Assembly (NCBI GenBank): GCA_003313425.1
Contig: NHZP01000004.1
Location: forward strand, 868,001 to 932,000
From: Pseudopyrenochaeta lycopersici
Taxonomy: Eukaryota; Ascomycota; Dothideomycetes; Pleosporales; Pseudopyrenochaetaceae
Reading direction: 5' to 3'
DNA length: 64,000 nucleotides
The translations under genes were made by a program, and so were the position numbers. Position 1 is the first letter of the stretch. Each line of letters opens with the position of its first letter. The notes under the pieces are model-generated. The model searched no databases, had not been told where the DNA came from, and worked only from the letters and a program-made list of their open reading frames with translations. This document shows, piece by piece, positions 43,422-54,100 of the stretch.

Positions 43422-44353
43422 TCAAGAAGCCGAGAACCCGACAGCGATGTATATGTCCCATCTTAAATACGCTCCACTCTCCATGTCTTCTAGCGCCTCC
43501 TTTTTCCTCCGCTCAACCTCCTCTTCACTCCAATATCCCTCCGTTCCTGCTTTGGCAAGGTTCTTCAATGCACCGAGAACAGCACCAGTCCCAATCTCCG
43601 TAAATTTCCTTCGATGCTCCTGCAACCGATCAGTACTGATAACATCTGTTTCAATGCTCTGAAGTCCCGCATCAGAATACAGGGAGGCGAAATCGGGGAA
43701 ACTGTAGCCAAAGCGGTTCGTGAGCGTGGTATTGAGTTGGATTTGCGCGGCTGTAAGGGCATGCCCACTCGTACTTTCTGCACTAGTACCTCGGAATCCG
43801 CGTGCGACGAGGAAATTGCCTTCTGTCCAGGATATAGCGCCACCAGGTTTCAATAATGTCAGAATGTTGGTCAATGCAGTCTTCCATGCCTCCAGTGGGC
43901 CTAGGGAGATGATGATGAGCCTGATGTTGACGAGATCGAATTGGCCACGAAGCTCTTCTGGGATAGGCTTCTTAAAGTCAAGATAGCCTAGTTTTACATT
44001 CGAGGGCAGGCTATCAGCGGGGAGGAATTGATCATTTGATATGTCGAAGCCTTCGAGACGGTATGTTGGTGGTGACACATCGGCAAGATCCTTGAGCCAG
44101 ATCCCAGTCCCGGTACCAACATCTGCGATGCGCGCGTTTTCTGGTAGCTTTGCTTTTGCTGAGGGGTGGAGAAGGTATCCTATGCTCCTGTTGATTGTTA
44201 ATACTTGCTTGCAATTGTTGATCTGATAGATGCTGTGACGAACTTGACGTATAAATCATGTTGCTTAATGAGGCGTTGCTGCTCCTCTGAAGCTCGTCCG
44301 AGCCAGTATGGCTCATCACCCGTTGTTGTTGCAGTTCCAGAGCTGTAAGCCAT
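43422..44353 (-). CDS. class I SAM-dependent methyltransferase, two exons
   Basis: Exons are 44353-44244 and 44187-43422 (56-nt intron with the weak donor GTTCGT and acceptor CAACAG, phase 2); 291 aa. The N-terminus carries the usual lead-in EPYWLGRASEEQQRLIKQH. The join gives YVKSIGYLLHPSAKAKLP and then motif I ADVGTGTGIWLKDLA (residues 58-72), YRLEGFDIS, the post-II segment GQFDLVNIRLIIISLG and LLKPGGAISWTEGN. This is the family of fungal UbiE/LaeA-like small-molecule methyltransferases often tied to secondary metabolism. No backbone synthase lies nearby, so a biosynthetic role is unproven. The non-consensus donor is the weak point of the model; skipping this intron gives an early stop. Confidence 0.78.
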
Positions 44354-45771
44354 GCTCAAGGTAGCGTAATGATATCGTTTCTGTGTCAAGAGCAAGTTTT
44401 CTGGATGGAAGTGCTAGATAGGTATGACCCCACCTACATTAGTCACTCGCCTGCTTCTCTCAACTTAGCGGACGTTGCACCCTGACTCGGCATGCATACC
44501 CGCCTTTGACAGGACACGCTGCAGCGGTTGGGGCCGCCAGTGGGCATTGTCGGTAGAAATATTGCGAGCCTGGATCTTATCAAAACCTCGCTGCTGGACC
44601 TGGGCTTCTGTAGGCTCTTTTGAGGTTGCCCATTTCATGCAGCTTGATTGAATATTGTACATTATTTTCAATAAAGTTGAATGAAGCTAGAGGGTATGAC
44701 TGATCCATCTGCTTTTTGAAGTACGAAAAAGCCATTGATACCGCCACTTTATCTAGACTCTGGGCATAGTTCTGACTGGCAGTGATTTAGAGTTCATCAT
44801 GAGCAGGAATGTCACCGTGATACAACGTCTCCTATAGTTCTCACTTAGTTAAGTTAATTTGTCGATATCAAATTGATTTGACACAAAGCGACGTAAGAAA
44901 GTTTTTCACACGAAATACTATTAACATTCAAGATTACACTTTCAAGCCGCTAAAACCTTAGCACAAGATCTAGTCCCCAGAACTCACAGCCCAACCACAT
45001 AAGCTAGCCCACTATCTTGATACCACCATCAATCTTGGCCTTTTAGTGGTTCGTCCAGCTAGGCTACTTATGTACCTTGGTCTTAACCTTGTTACTAAGC
45101 TAGTTGCAGATGTATTCACCGACACTACTGTAGATTAAGATTACGATATTTTCGAGAATACAAAATAAGTACAGTAACGAGCCGTTGCCTGGCAAGACAA
45201 CAAGGAGCAATACTTCTTGACTAAAATACATTGTTGTCAATGGAACTGCGATATGACTTATCTAGTAGCAATAATCAATAGTGGTAAAGCTAAAGATTGG
45301 CTAAAAATATTCGCTTCGTCTAGATGGGCAGTCTTGATGTGGGCCGAGCTACCCCAATGGAGAAATCTGGGCAGCTTCCCGGACTTGGTACAGGCTCCGG
45401 GATACCAGGCCCTAGTAATTGGTAGCCTTTGCTTCTGGAGGGTGTAGTCTACTCTAATGTTAGTCTGTTTAGAGACTCGCATTGCCTGCCGATGTCCAGC
45501 TTACTCATGTAGCATTCAGTGGGTTTCAGTGGGTGAACAGCTGAAGAAAAGGAGTAAGCTATATATTTGCAATTTCACAATCGTCAACCCGCCAGCTGTT
45601 TATGACATTGTTAGTTCACCTGTAGAATGCACGTTTTTTATGAAGTCCGAAACTTCAAGAGTGCACAAGTTCATCAATGCAACAATAGATTCGTCAGGAT
45701 ATTGACCAGTGTTCAAACCTGCTCATGATGCTCGCGGAACGAGATTGAAACCAATCGTCAATACTTTGTAC
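44354..45771. other. intergenic region containing a TA-rich degraded patch
   Basis: About 1.4 kb. From roughly 44820 to 45300 the sequence is rich in TpA steps (CTA, TTA, TAA) and stop codons in all frames. This is the look of repeat-induced point mutation or an old decayed element. No domain could be read through it. 45217-45447 plus is an open but unrecognisable frame. Confidence 0.4.
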
Positions 45772-46646
45772 CTACCCGCTCCACACTGCTGGCCCTGGGG
45801 GAGTATAACTGGTTACGCCCTGCAATGGTGTCAGTGAACTTCTTTGATTATTTCCAAAATGACAACTGACAGAGTAGATATTGATCTTGATACCGGGGTC
45901 AGTATTTTTGTACGCTCCCGGAAACGATACCAAAGGCCCAGGCGTCCCATTTCCGCCGCCGGTGACTGTGATCTGAGCGCACGAGATGTAAAATTGCGCC
46001 CCATTTGTAGCACTAGCACCGTGTAAAGCAATGTGCTCAACGCGGAGTAAATAATCTCCTGAGGGCGTATTTTTGGGAATGGTGACGCTGACAGTGCCCT
46101 TGTCTGTCACACATTTATGTTAGCCGTCTACAAGCCGGAGAAAAAAAGCAAGGTGGAATAATAGATACGTACTCAGGCTAGCCCAGCTTGCTTGTCCACC
46201 AGAAATTATAGCCGGCTCAGCGTAGATCTTGAACCATACATTGCCAGTCCCCTCCCAAGTGGCTGCCGTTTGGCCTGCAGGCACCTTTGCCAGGTAGAAT
46301 TGAAGTGGCCCTTGATGGAAGATGTTTGGTGCTGCCGTGAAACCGACGCTTGAACCAGCAGCTACGCTTTTGATTGAAGGGGCCTTGGTGCCGGACGTGG
46401 TGTAGCAACGGATTAGGTCAGAGGTGACGTCGAGGACGCCTGCATTGCTGTCTTTGTTGACTGTCGTGCGGACTTCGGACCAAGACTGACTTCCGATAAG
46501 GGCAGGGAAAGTATCTAGACTTCGTCAGCCGTCTGGAGGAAGAGACGTCGAGGCAGAGAATAAAGCGCACAGTGTCGAGGCTGCAGAGCCGCAGCACTGA
46601 CTGATTCGGCAGCCAGCGCGAGGCCAAGAGCGAAGGTGAGCTTCAT
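45772..46646 (-). CDS. AA9 lytic polysaccharide monooxygenase, four exons
   Basis: Exons are 46646-46571, 46514-46173, 46103-45871 and 45819-45772; introns are 56, 69 and 51 nt. The product is 232 aa. A signal peptide ([18 protein letters not shown]) is followed by a short AALQPR-type stretch and [13 protein letters not shown]; the His is encoded at the first junction and should be the copper-brace N-terminal His after processing. Other AA9 features are [20 protein letters not shown] (second His), the [17 protein letters not shown] segment, the axial Tyr in [25 protein letters not shown] and the end [11 protein letters not shown]. There is no CBM. AA9 enzymes oxidatively cleave cellulose or related beta-glucans and act with the glucanases. 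Residues between the signal peptide and His are unusual and may mean pro-peptide processing. Confidence 0.9.
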
Positions 46647-47724
46647 TGCGTGGCGCTGGTTTTGCACGGGTCTATTCTATGAAGTACTGAGGCACAACCT
46701 GAGGCACTTAGGAAGACTCTTGCATAGCTATTATATGCGACCATTTCGAGGTATGTGTGTTCGATCACTTCTTGCCAGACTTTGTGAACATAAATTAATG
46801 ATATTATGCGGTGGTCCAAAGGTTGTTTCGGATTCGCCGAAACAGGAAATCTGATATTGAAACCAATCTGGCGACCCGGTTCCTGTATCACGCGGAGCCC
46901 CAGGGTTCGGCAGTAGCGGATTGCCGGCTTCTTAAGGCTGCTTCATTGCATATGTTTTCTGCTCTCACATTTGCTGTGGCAGGAGTATGGATAACGTCAG
47001 CGAACAAGCGACCAGGTCAACGGCACAAAGAGGATAGAGCAAAACAGGCTGCGAGTGTTAGGGTACGTATTCAATAATTATTTACAATCTTTAGTCGGCA
47101 AGGCGAAAGCTGGGCATCGAGTTGGCAGCATAGCAATCGCATATTGGCGTGGGGAGTAATTACAATAGGTGAGATGACCGCATCCACATCGCGAGGGCGA
47201 CATAGTAACAACGCAGGAATATAGCGCTGTACATTCTAGGCGCAGCCCCTCGGCCTTGCTTGCAAATGCGAGTCTTGAAGCGTTTATCGCAGTGAATAGT
47301 AGATACTGCACAACAGCAGTCACGAAGCAGCGGATGTCAACCGATCGTTTCCGTGCCGCGGTGCCGACCATCGTACTTGACCCCCGGCTTCGATGCGTGA
47401 CGGGACATTGCTCGTCTTGCCATGTGAGCATCATTATTTCTGCAGGCAGGCGTGGTTCGAGTGAAAGCTGCCGCCGTAGTACGCTCAGCTCTTCCATAGG
47501 CCTAAGGTCGATACGTAGCAGCGAGTTTTAGGTCCCAGTGCACTCAGCTGTCTCCTTTCGTAACGCTGGTGATTGCCATCGTCCCTGGTCAAGAACTTCG
47601 GCTGCTATCCAGTAGAAGGTATCGCGGCTTTGATCGCCTCCGGACCTACGGTAATCGGAATTTTCGATCTCAAAATTTCATGGCTGGGGTTGGTTGGCTG
47701 GTGCCGACGCCGTCATCTTCAGCT
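46647..47724. other. intergenic region, no gene recognised
   Basis: Upstream region of the AA9 gene and 3' flank of NNF1. The frames present (47078-47497 minus, 47256-47531 plus, 47569-47847 plus) lack family features; the last is the antisense of NNF1 exon 2. Confidence 0.5.
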
Positions 47725-48449
47725 TCAAGTTCTCATTTCTGTTTCAAGGTCCTTGATCTCATTGCTCAAGCCCTGCACGTCGTCTTGAGCCATCATCTGT
47801 GCACTAACATCCAAATCTTGAATGACGCTTTCCAATCCTCTCACTAGCGCTTCGATCTCGGCGCGTTGTGCGGTAACGGTGGACAACAGCTCGGTATTAG
47901 ACTGCTGCGTCTGTTCAAGCGTTTGGTTCATCTCCGTCGCTTGTTTCTCAAGGAATGGCAAAAGATGAGCGAGGTGAATCTCAGAAGGAGTCAGCGTGTG
48001 CGGACTGCACGTCATTCGTTAGTTTCAAGCAGTGTAGCGGCAGGTGCATCTTTGTATACGTACGGCACAGGCGTTTCCACGGGTCCGCCATTTGCGCTTG
48101 CTTCAGCGCGCTTCTTTCGAATCTTTGCATCTTCAATACACTGATCCAGCGAATTAAGCAGCTTGACAACGTTCCTCCTTTCCACGATATCGTCGAAGTT
48201 GGTCTTCCATGTGCGGTCCAGTTGATCCACAATCTGCCCCCGGAGATTTTCGAGCACCTCTGGGCTGTATTGCGCAGCAGTAGGGAAACATGAGGCGAAA
48301 TTTTTGTACGAGCATTTGTCTAGTGTCGCTTTCGAGGCCTGATTGAAGACATTGAAGAGGCCTTGGGCGCGGGGCCCTGGTGTGTCGGCAATCGGTGGCG
48401 CGAGCGTGGGAGAAGGCGAACGCGAATTGGGATCCGTGGCAGCGGGCAT
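47725..48449 (-). CDS. NNF1: Nnf1/PMF1-like Mis12-complex kinetochore protein, two exons
   Basis: Exons are 48449-48064 and 48004-47725 (59-nt intron, GTACGT donor, phase 2); 221 aa. The N-terminus is Pro/Ser-rich (DPNSRSPSPTLAPP). Then come the Nnf1 signature helix LFNVFNQASKATLDKCSYKN, a TWKTNFDDIVERRNVVKLLN-type segment with LDQCI, and, across the intron, TPSEIHLAHLLPFLEKQ. It closes with long heptad coiled coils (TLEQTQQSNTELLSTVTAQR, IEALVRGLESVIQDLDV). Nnf1 is a subunit of the MIND/Mis12 complex linking centromeric chromatin to microtubule-binding Ndc80. Upstream in-frame codons to 48641 are less likely coding; the ATG at 48449 gives the family's usual length. Confidence 0.85.
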
Positions 48450-49277
48450 GGTGGATAGCAATGCAATGAACAGCAGGGCAGTGGAGTGCGTAGTATTGAT
48501 GTGTTGCAGCTCAAGGATAGTGGTTGCATTACATTTACTGCTGTGTTTACGCGGAAACGCGCCCCGGAATTCCACGTGATTGCGCGCCCCTCGGCAAAAC
48601 AAAGCCCCACGTCTTCTGCTAGCCTGCGACACTTCACCCACTACGATGGACTAACTTTGATTGATGTCTAGTGTCCATACTCGGTCTAAGGTGCCAAGTA
48701 TGGTAGGACCATCGTCCGAAAAACTCTTACAACTAACCTTATGGATACATTAGCCTTCGCTTCGGACGAGGCAGCCTCTCTTCCGTAACCCACGCGCGCT
48801 TCTTGAACATAATGGCGCGAAGACCAGAATTTTGTCCATGTCAGGCCGATAATTGCGTGCAGGGATCATCACTCAATGACTTACGTTCGACAATCCACCC
48901 AACATACGAGTGAAGTTTTGTTCACAAGTTTGGAGACTTGTCTGATTTATGTAGCTCTGGAACCAACTGGTCTTCCATTTATCATACCGAGTTACGGGAG
49001 GACACTTTGCCTAAACCCTAAGCTAGAGGGGAGGATAAACTGATGATGCCAATTCCTGCGATGAGGTGCCAAATACTGAGGACTACTCGGTTGTTCATTC
49101 CAAACCGAGATGCATAGCCTCAAGATGCGGCTGATGTTACTCGCAAGGCTGTGCTCTTGGCGCAGCCAGAAACTCTTAGCCAACTCCAGCTGAATGATGG
49201 CTTGATCTTATATATTTCATACTTTGTTCCCAACACAGGATCACCACCAAATAGGCATAAAAAATCGATCGCACAAC
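48450..49277. other. divergent intergenic region, no gene recognised
   Basis: Between NNF1 (minus) and the DUF7730-like gene (plus). No family signature. A TATATATTTC motif at about 49209-49218 may serve the plus-strand gene. Confidence 0.45.
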
Positions 49278-50258
49278 ATGGCCGGCCTCTTCTCCTTCTT
49301 CACCCAGCTGTTTGGCTCACTGAACCCTCGGAATACCTCTGAGAAATGTTGTCAACCAATTTCATATTCAATACATTCTAAGACGGAACATTACCAAAAT
49401 GTCACTATTACAAAGGCGATCCAAAACGAGCCCAATATGTACACTCGTCAGGCTTCTTCTTTACTAATTGCTAAGCTTCCTGTCGAATTGCGCAATATCA
49501 TCTGGACCAATGTTCTTGGGGATAGAATTGTCCATCTTTACTTTCATAACAAGAAGTTCTTGCGCAGCTATTTGTGTGGGAATAAAAACATCCTATCATA
49601 TGCAGGCACAGAGCATTGGAGGGACGGATTTCAGGACCGCAGAAACGAGTCTGACGGAACTCGATGTTGTAGGGATTTGTTCAAACTGAAGGACAAGGGA
49701 TGGATAGGTGCATTGACTGCTTGCCGGGTTTCGTAAGTTTATGACCCTTCAGTACTTTGCTAAGAAGTGCTTTCCATGCTCATAATTTTCAGGTACTTTG
49801 AATCGACCAGGGTTCTTTACACAACATCTACTTTCAATCTCTCTGACTGCTGGACTGAAGCCTACAACCTCCTCTGGTCCATCCCTCTCTACTCTTTATC
49901 TCATATATCATCTGTCACAGTGACAATCATGAACCTGTTCACTGAATCTGGTGCTGTTAATTTCAACGCCTGGGCAAGTCTTTGGCAAACTTTGGCGTTG
50001 CTAAGAGGGCTAAAGCATCTGCACATTCTGATTGCAGTACAGGACACGGCAATGTTCAGCAAGGCTACCATGACTAGAGAGAAACTTATGAAAATAGAAG
50101 ATGAGCTATTAGGTTATGCGAACGCATTAGAAAGTGTACCAGGACGAAGAAAGGCCATTTGGGAGATTCATCTCCCTTGTGGTGAAGCGGAGGGCAGTAG
50201 TAGTGGTGCAAAGAGACTGGAGAGTAGTGGATGGAAAATCACTCGGACTACACTTTGA
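49278..50258 (+). CDS. DUF7730-like fungal protein, two exons
   Basis: Exons are 49278-49732 and 49793-50258 (60-nt intron, GTAAGT donor, TTTTCAG acceptor, phase 2); 306 aa. The core follows a pattern common in large filamentous-fungal families annotated F-box-like or DUF7730: LLIAKLPVELRNIIWTNVLG, DRIVHLYFHNKK, then TACRVSYFESTRVLYTTSTF formed across the junction. The second exon adds SLSHISSVTVTIMNLF and an Ala/Leu helix. These genes are abundant and lineage-variable in Pezizomycotina, with no known biochemical role. The short N-terminus (MAGLFSFFTQLFGSLNP) is amphipathic. An upstream in-frame ATG at 49224 is possible but poorly supported. Confidence 0.75.
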
Positions 50259-50592
50259 CAGAAATCGATTGGTTGTTTCGTTATCCGCATGGCTGGCACA
50301 AGCATCTTAGAAACTTAAACATAAGACCACCGAACGCGAATCAAATGTCCAAAGTCGCCATGCATTAGCAAGGCCCTCCTCCTACCCAATTGAGCTAGCC
50401 TCTCTTTCCTCCAATGTCTTACATGCGATGACGCTTGCTTACTCAACAGCGCATATACTACCTGCGCATCTTCCCTCTCCAAGATCATATTATATGTTTC
50501 TCAGGACCTCATCTTTATACTTTTAGTCTTCACCTATCAAACAGTACCCCAGCACAAGCCACTCTTCAAGTTGCCACCTACGTTACGGCAGC
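50259..50592. other. intergenic region with a tRNA-like patch on the minus strand
   Basis: At 50386-50397 the minus strand reads TAGCTCAATTGG, a good match to the tRNA A-box/D-loop. It is followed by TTGCTAA (a GCT anticodon-loop look-alike, about 50363-50369). The anticodon stem does not pair and the T-arm lacks the GTTCRANNC B-box, so I do not call a tRNA gene. Confidence 0.3.
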
Positions 50593-51105
50593 ATGACGGC
50601 AAAGCCCCGTGCCATAGAGCTCACGAAGTTGAATCTTAGCGCTATTTTCGGCGAGAAGAGCGTTCAAACGCGTCTAAAAATGCTGGCAGAGCTCTGGGTG
50701 CCTAGTAGCGACGTCTTCTTCGTGGATTCCATGGGCGTGTTCAAAAGCCACGAGGCGATTAGCGGGATGGTAGATCACATACAGAGTCTGGGTGGGCCGC
50801 TGGATGAATTTGTCGAACTTGGTAGGTCGCATTTCCGTCTGCGGAAACGAAAGAATGAGGAGAAGGAGGCACAACTGTCTAAGAATTCTGGGTGGAGAAA
50901 AGTGTTGAGAGAAGAGTGCGTACTGATTAACTGTGTAGGAGAAGTCGAGACCCTAAAACATGATGAGCAAGATGATGTATGGGTGACGAGACTGAAATGG
51001 GGTGTTGCAGCACCGGGAGGACAACCGAGTCTGACGGGCTTGGATGTTGTGACCATAGTAGGAGGGAGAATCAAGGCTTGTTATACATTTCTGGATTCAA
51101 TGTAG
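50593..51105 (+). CDS. NTF2-like (SnoaL-type) protein
   Basis: A single exon of 170 aa. The predicted fold is a cone-shaped NTF2/SnoaL barrel: an N-terminal helix RLKMLAELWVPSSDVFFVDS, a second helix HEAISGMVDHIQSL, then beta strands DEFVELGRSHFRLRKRK, ECVLINCVGEVETLKHDEQD, DDVWVTRLKWGVA and LDVVTIVGGRIKACYTFLD. Such proteins are small isomerases, dehydratases or ligand binders, often of secondary or aromatic metabolism. A long basic and charged loop (KRKNEEKEAQLSKNSGWRKV) interrupts the barrel. No signal peptide is seen. It is convergent with REV3 (56 bp between stops). The specific function is unknown. Confidence 0.75.
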   Translation: MTAKPRAIELTKLNLSAIFGEKSVQTRLKMLAELWVPSSDVFFVDSMGVFKSHEAISGMVDHIQSLGGPLDEFVELGRSHFRLRKRKNEEKEAQLSKNSGWRKVLREECVLINCVGEVETLKHDEQDDVWVTRLKWGVAAPGGQPSLTGLDVVTIVGGRIKACYTFLDSM

Positions 51106-51160
51106 CTGCTGTAATGGTATCTTACACTAAGTAACGTAGCAACATGATCAAGGCACAGGT

Positions 51161-54100
51161 TTACCATGACAAATCCTCGCTCCCAACACTTTCACTGTTC
51201 TCACTGTCTTTTCTTAACAGCTCCACGCTGTCGTTACCTTCTTCCAGAACCTCGATAACAGTCCCTACACTATCTTTAAGCCCAGATAAGGTCGATCTTT
51301 CTCGTATACGTGTGTAGAACACAGGGCAGTCCCTACTATCACATCGAATTTCTTCACCCCACGCAAGGTTTGAACAGCTTCGACAAACCATATCAACCTC
51401 TTTAGCGCGTACCTCACTTTTCCAAATTCGATCCTTGAGCGCAAGCAACGATCGGGCAGGACGTAGGAGGCATTTTGAACAGAGGGGCAGCATGGTGAAC
51501 GCATCGACCTCAACGCCCGGGAGGTGCGGCGGTGCTGGCGGAAGTTTGGCACGACACACTAAGCATGCAGAGCTTTTCATATAGCTCTCAAGCGTCTTCT
51601 TGAGGGATGTATTGCCCCCAGTAACCAATGCATTTCCTACCTCTTGTCTCGCAGCAATAGGAAGCGTAATATTCCTTATGCGCTGAACCTTTGGCATCTC
51701 GTCAAACCACTGTCTGATATTTGCGCCTACGAGATTGAATATGCGTTCGAGCGGAGGAATCAGGTTCTTGGATATGTAGTACTCCGCATCTAGCTCCAGA
51801 TGGTCATTCTGTAAGAGCATTTCCGGACTGACGCAGCGGTCGATAAGCCGAGCTCCAGGCGCGCCCGTGATAACGACATATGGTACGCGTTCACCATACT
51901 GAGGTTCTGTGCGCGGATCTGCGAGCATGCGTTTCGTGGCGATCAGAGCGCCTGGCGGCGGAGGACCGCGGTCAGAGTATGTCCCTAGTTTGACTTCTTT
52001 GGCGAAGAGGAAATCTTGGATGCTGATGCGACCTTCCATAATCTTTGAGCATTGTTCTTGGAAATACCGCTTTACTTGACTCAGATCGCTTGTGCGGAAT
52101 AAGATCTTTAGCGCTCGTTCCTCGATCTTTTGTTCTGCGGGGGTACCATCTCTTCGTACTGTTTCGATGCCTTTTGCGTCGAAGTCGGGTTCCTTTTGGT
52201 TCCGGTGCTCGTACTTGAAGCCCACATAGCGCTTTTTCGCCAAGAGGACACAAGGATGATATACTTTCTCGAATTTCAGTTTGACGGGACGTGGGTTTGC
52301 GGCTGTAATGGCTGCCGCAATATCTTCACCAATAGTGAATGCTTGGTCTCGGGTGCGCCCTTTGAGATACACGAACAGCGAATCCGTATCTCCATACACG
52401 ACTTCAGCGCCCCATTTTTCGGTTGCATGTATGAGCGCGATAGCCTTCTCAAGGGTTTCACGCCCAGTCTGAACGATGCTATCTGCGATCTCGGAGCATG
52501 GCATGCGACCTGAGAAGGAAGCCGATGTATATCCGTACGTGACATTGGCCAGCAACTTCAGCGCTAGCTGTCTGTTGTTAAGTAGTTGTTGAAGGGTTTT
52601 GTCATCCTTGTCCTGCTTCATCCCGCTCTTGACCATGACACGAGTCTCCAGGATCTCGCCAAGCATCTTCGCCAGCAAAGATTTGCGCATCTCTGGCTTC
52701 ACATACATCATGCCGTTAGGTGCAATATTGATATGGTCCTTAACGAGTTCCAGCAGTTGAGGTTCTCGCTTGAAGTCCATGAAGCCCATCTTGTTACGAC
52801 CTCGCCACCGAACGATGCGTCCAAGGCATGTCGAGTAGCAGTAGTTGTACGCTATCATGACACTCGGATACAGAGATTGAAAGTCTAAGACTAATAGCGG
52901 GCTTGGATAGAATGCGCTTTGCGGCTCCATGACCAGAGGCAAGCACTCCAAAGCGTTCTGCTGGCCAACCTGTTTCCGACTTGGAGACACGAGGATGAAA
53001 TTCTCAGGTTTTGCTATGCGAAACATGGTAGATTCAACTTTGAATTGCGAGCCTCGTGAGATGACTGAGAAGAAGTCCACACCAAGGAGACGCGCTTGTT
53101 CGCTCGTGCGTGGGACGATCTCGTTTGCTTCTAGAATGTCGAGGTTGAGCTGGACACGGGTTATGAAATGATCTAGAACTTTTGCAATATCTCGAGGCTT
53201 GTCGCTCATGTACCATGTAGTAAGATCTGAATGTTGATAGTGCGGGATGCGCTTATGAAGTAAGTGGAACACTACGTTCTCCATCGTGTACTGGAGAAGG
53301 TTTAGCTCTCCACGCATCGCTCTCCAGATATTAATCATATGGCGGCCAGTGATTCGAATAGTCGAAGTGTGCGTGAAGCCCCAACGGTCAGCGTCTTTTC
53401 CAAATCTACCATGTGATTGCGACTTCATCCTGCTAATCTCATCGCAGAGATTGTACTCAAATTTTATCCTCGCTCGCTCGATAAGGTAGCCCCATGAGCC
53501 ATTGTGGACCTCGTAGCCCGTAAGAATGTCGGGATCGAATTGGCGAACGATATCAACAATCTTGTTGATGAGCTCGAGCTCGTCTTCTTCATACTCCACT
53601 TCTACTGGCACCTGTTTGGCGATACGGTTGGCGATTCCATCTTCAGCTGAGAGACAGAGTATGCCGACACGTGGACGATCCGTTGTTGCATTTCCCTCCC
53701 CTTCCATGCTCCAGAAGATGCATTGTATTTCATCTTCGGCTGGATCAGGCACGAGAGATCCTCTTGAATTAACGTGCACCTCGAGGCTCAGAATACTCAT
53801 GTACTGAGTTTCGTGTTTGACACTGGTTGACCTCTTCTTCTGTGAGAACTTAAAACCATGCTTGTTCTTTTGGGTTGGGCCTTCAATTTGTGACAAATGG
53901 TTTGACGCCTTTACTTTTCGTACTGGCTTAGGGATATGTATCTGCTTACGTTTCGGATTGGATTTCGCCGTATTGCATTGCTCAGGTTCCTTTCGCAACC
54001 AGCTCTCTACTTCTTTGAAAGATGGCGGAAGGTTCGAGATCTCCCAATGGCGTAGGCTACATCTAAGCGATCTCGCTCGATATATAGCGGCTTCTTTAGC

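Noticed and set aside
39413..46646. A co-regulated polysaccharide-degradation cluster (GH2, AA9)
   Set aside because: The genes are separated by a methyltransferase and gaps of over 1 kb, with no transporter or regulator; co-location alone is weak evidence.
48450..48641. 64-residue N-terminal extension of NNF1
   Set aside because: Basic, Cys-containing sequence unlike Nnf1; the ATG at 48449 gives the expected protein length.
50330..50405. tRNA-Ser(GCT) gene
   Set aside because: Only the A-box and an anticodon-loop look-alike are present; acceptor, anticodon and T stems fail to pair.
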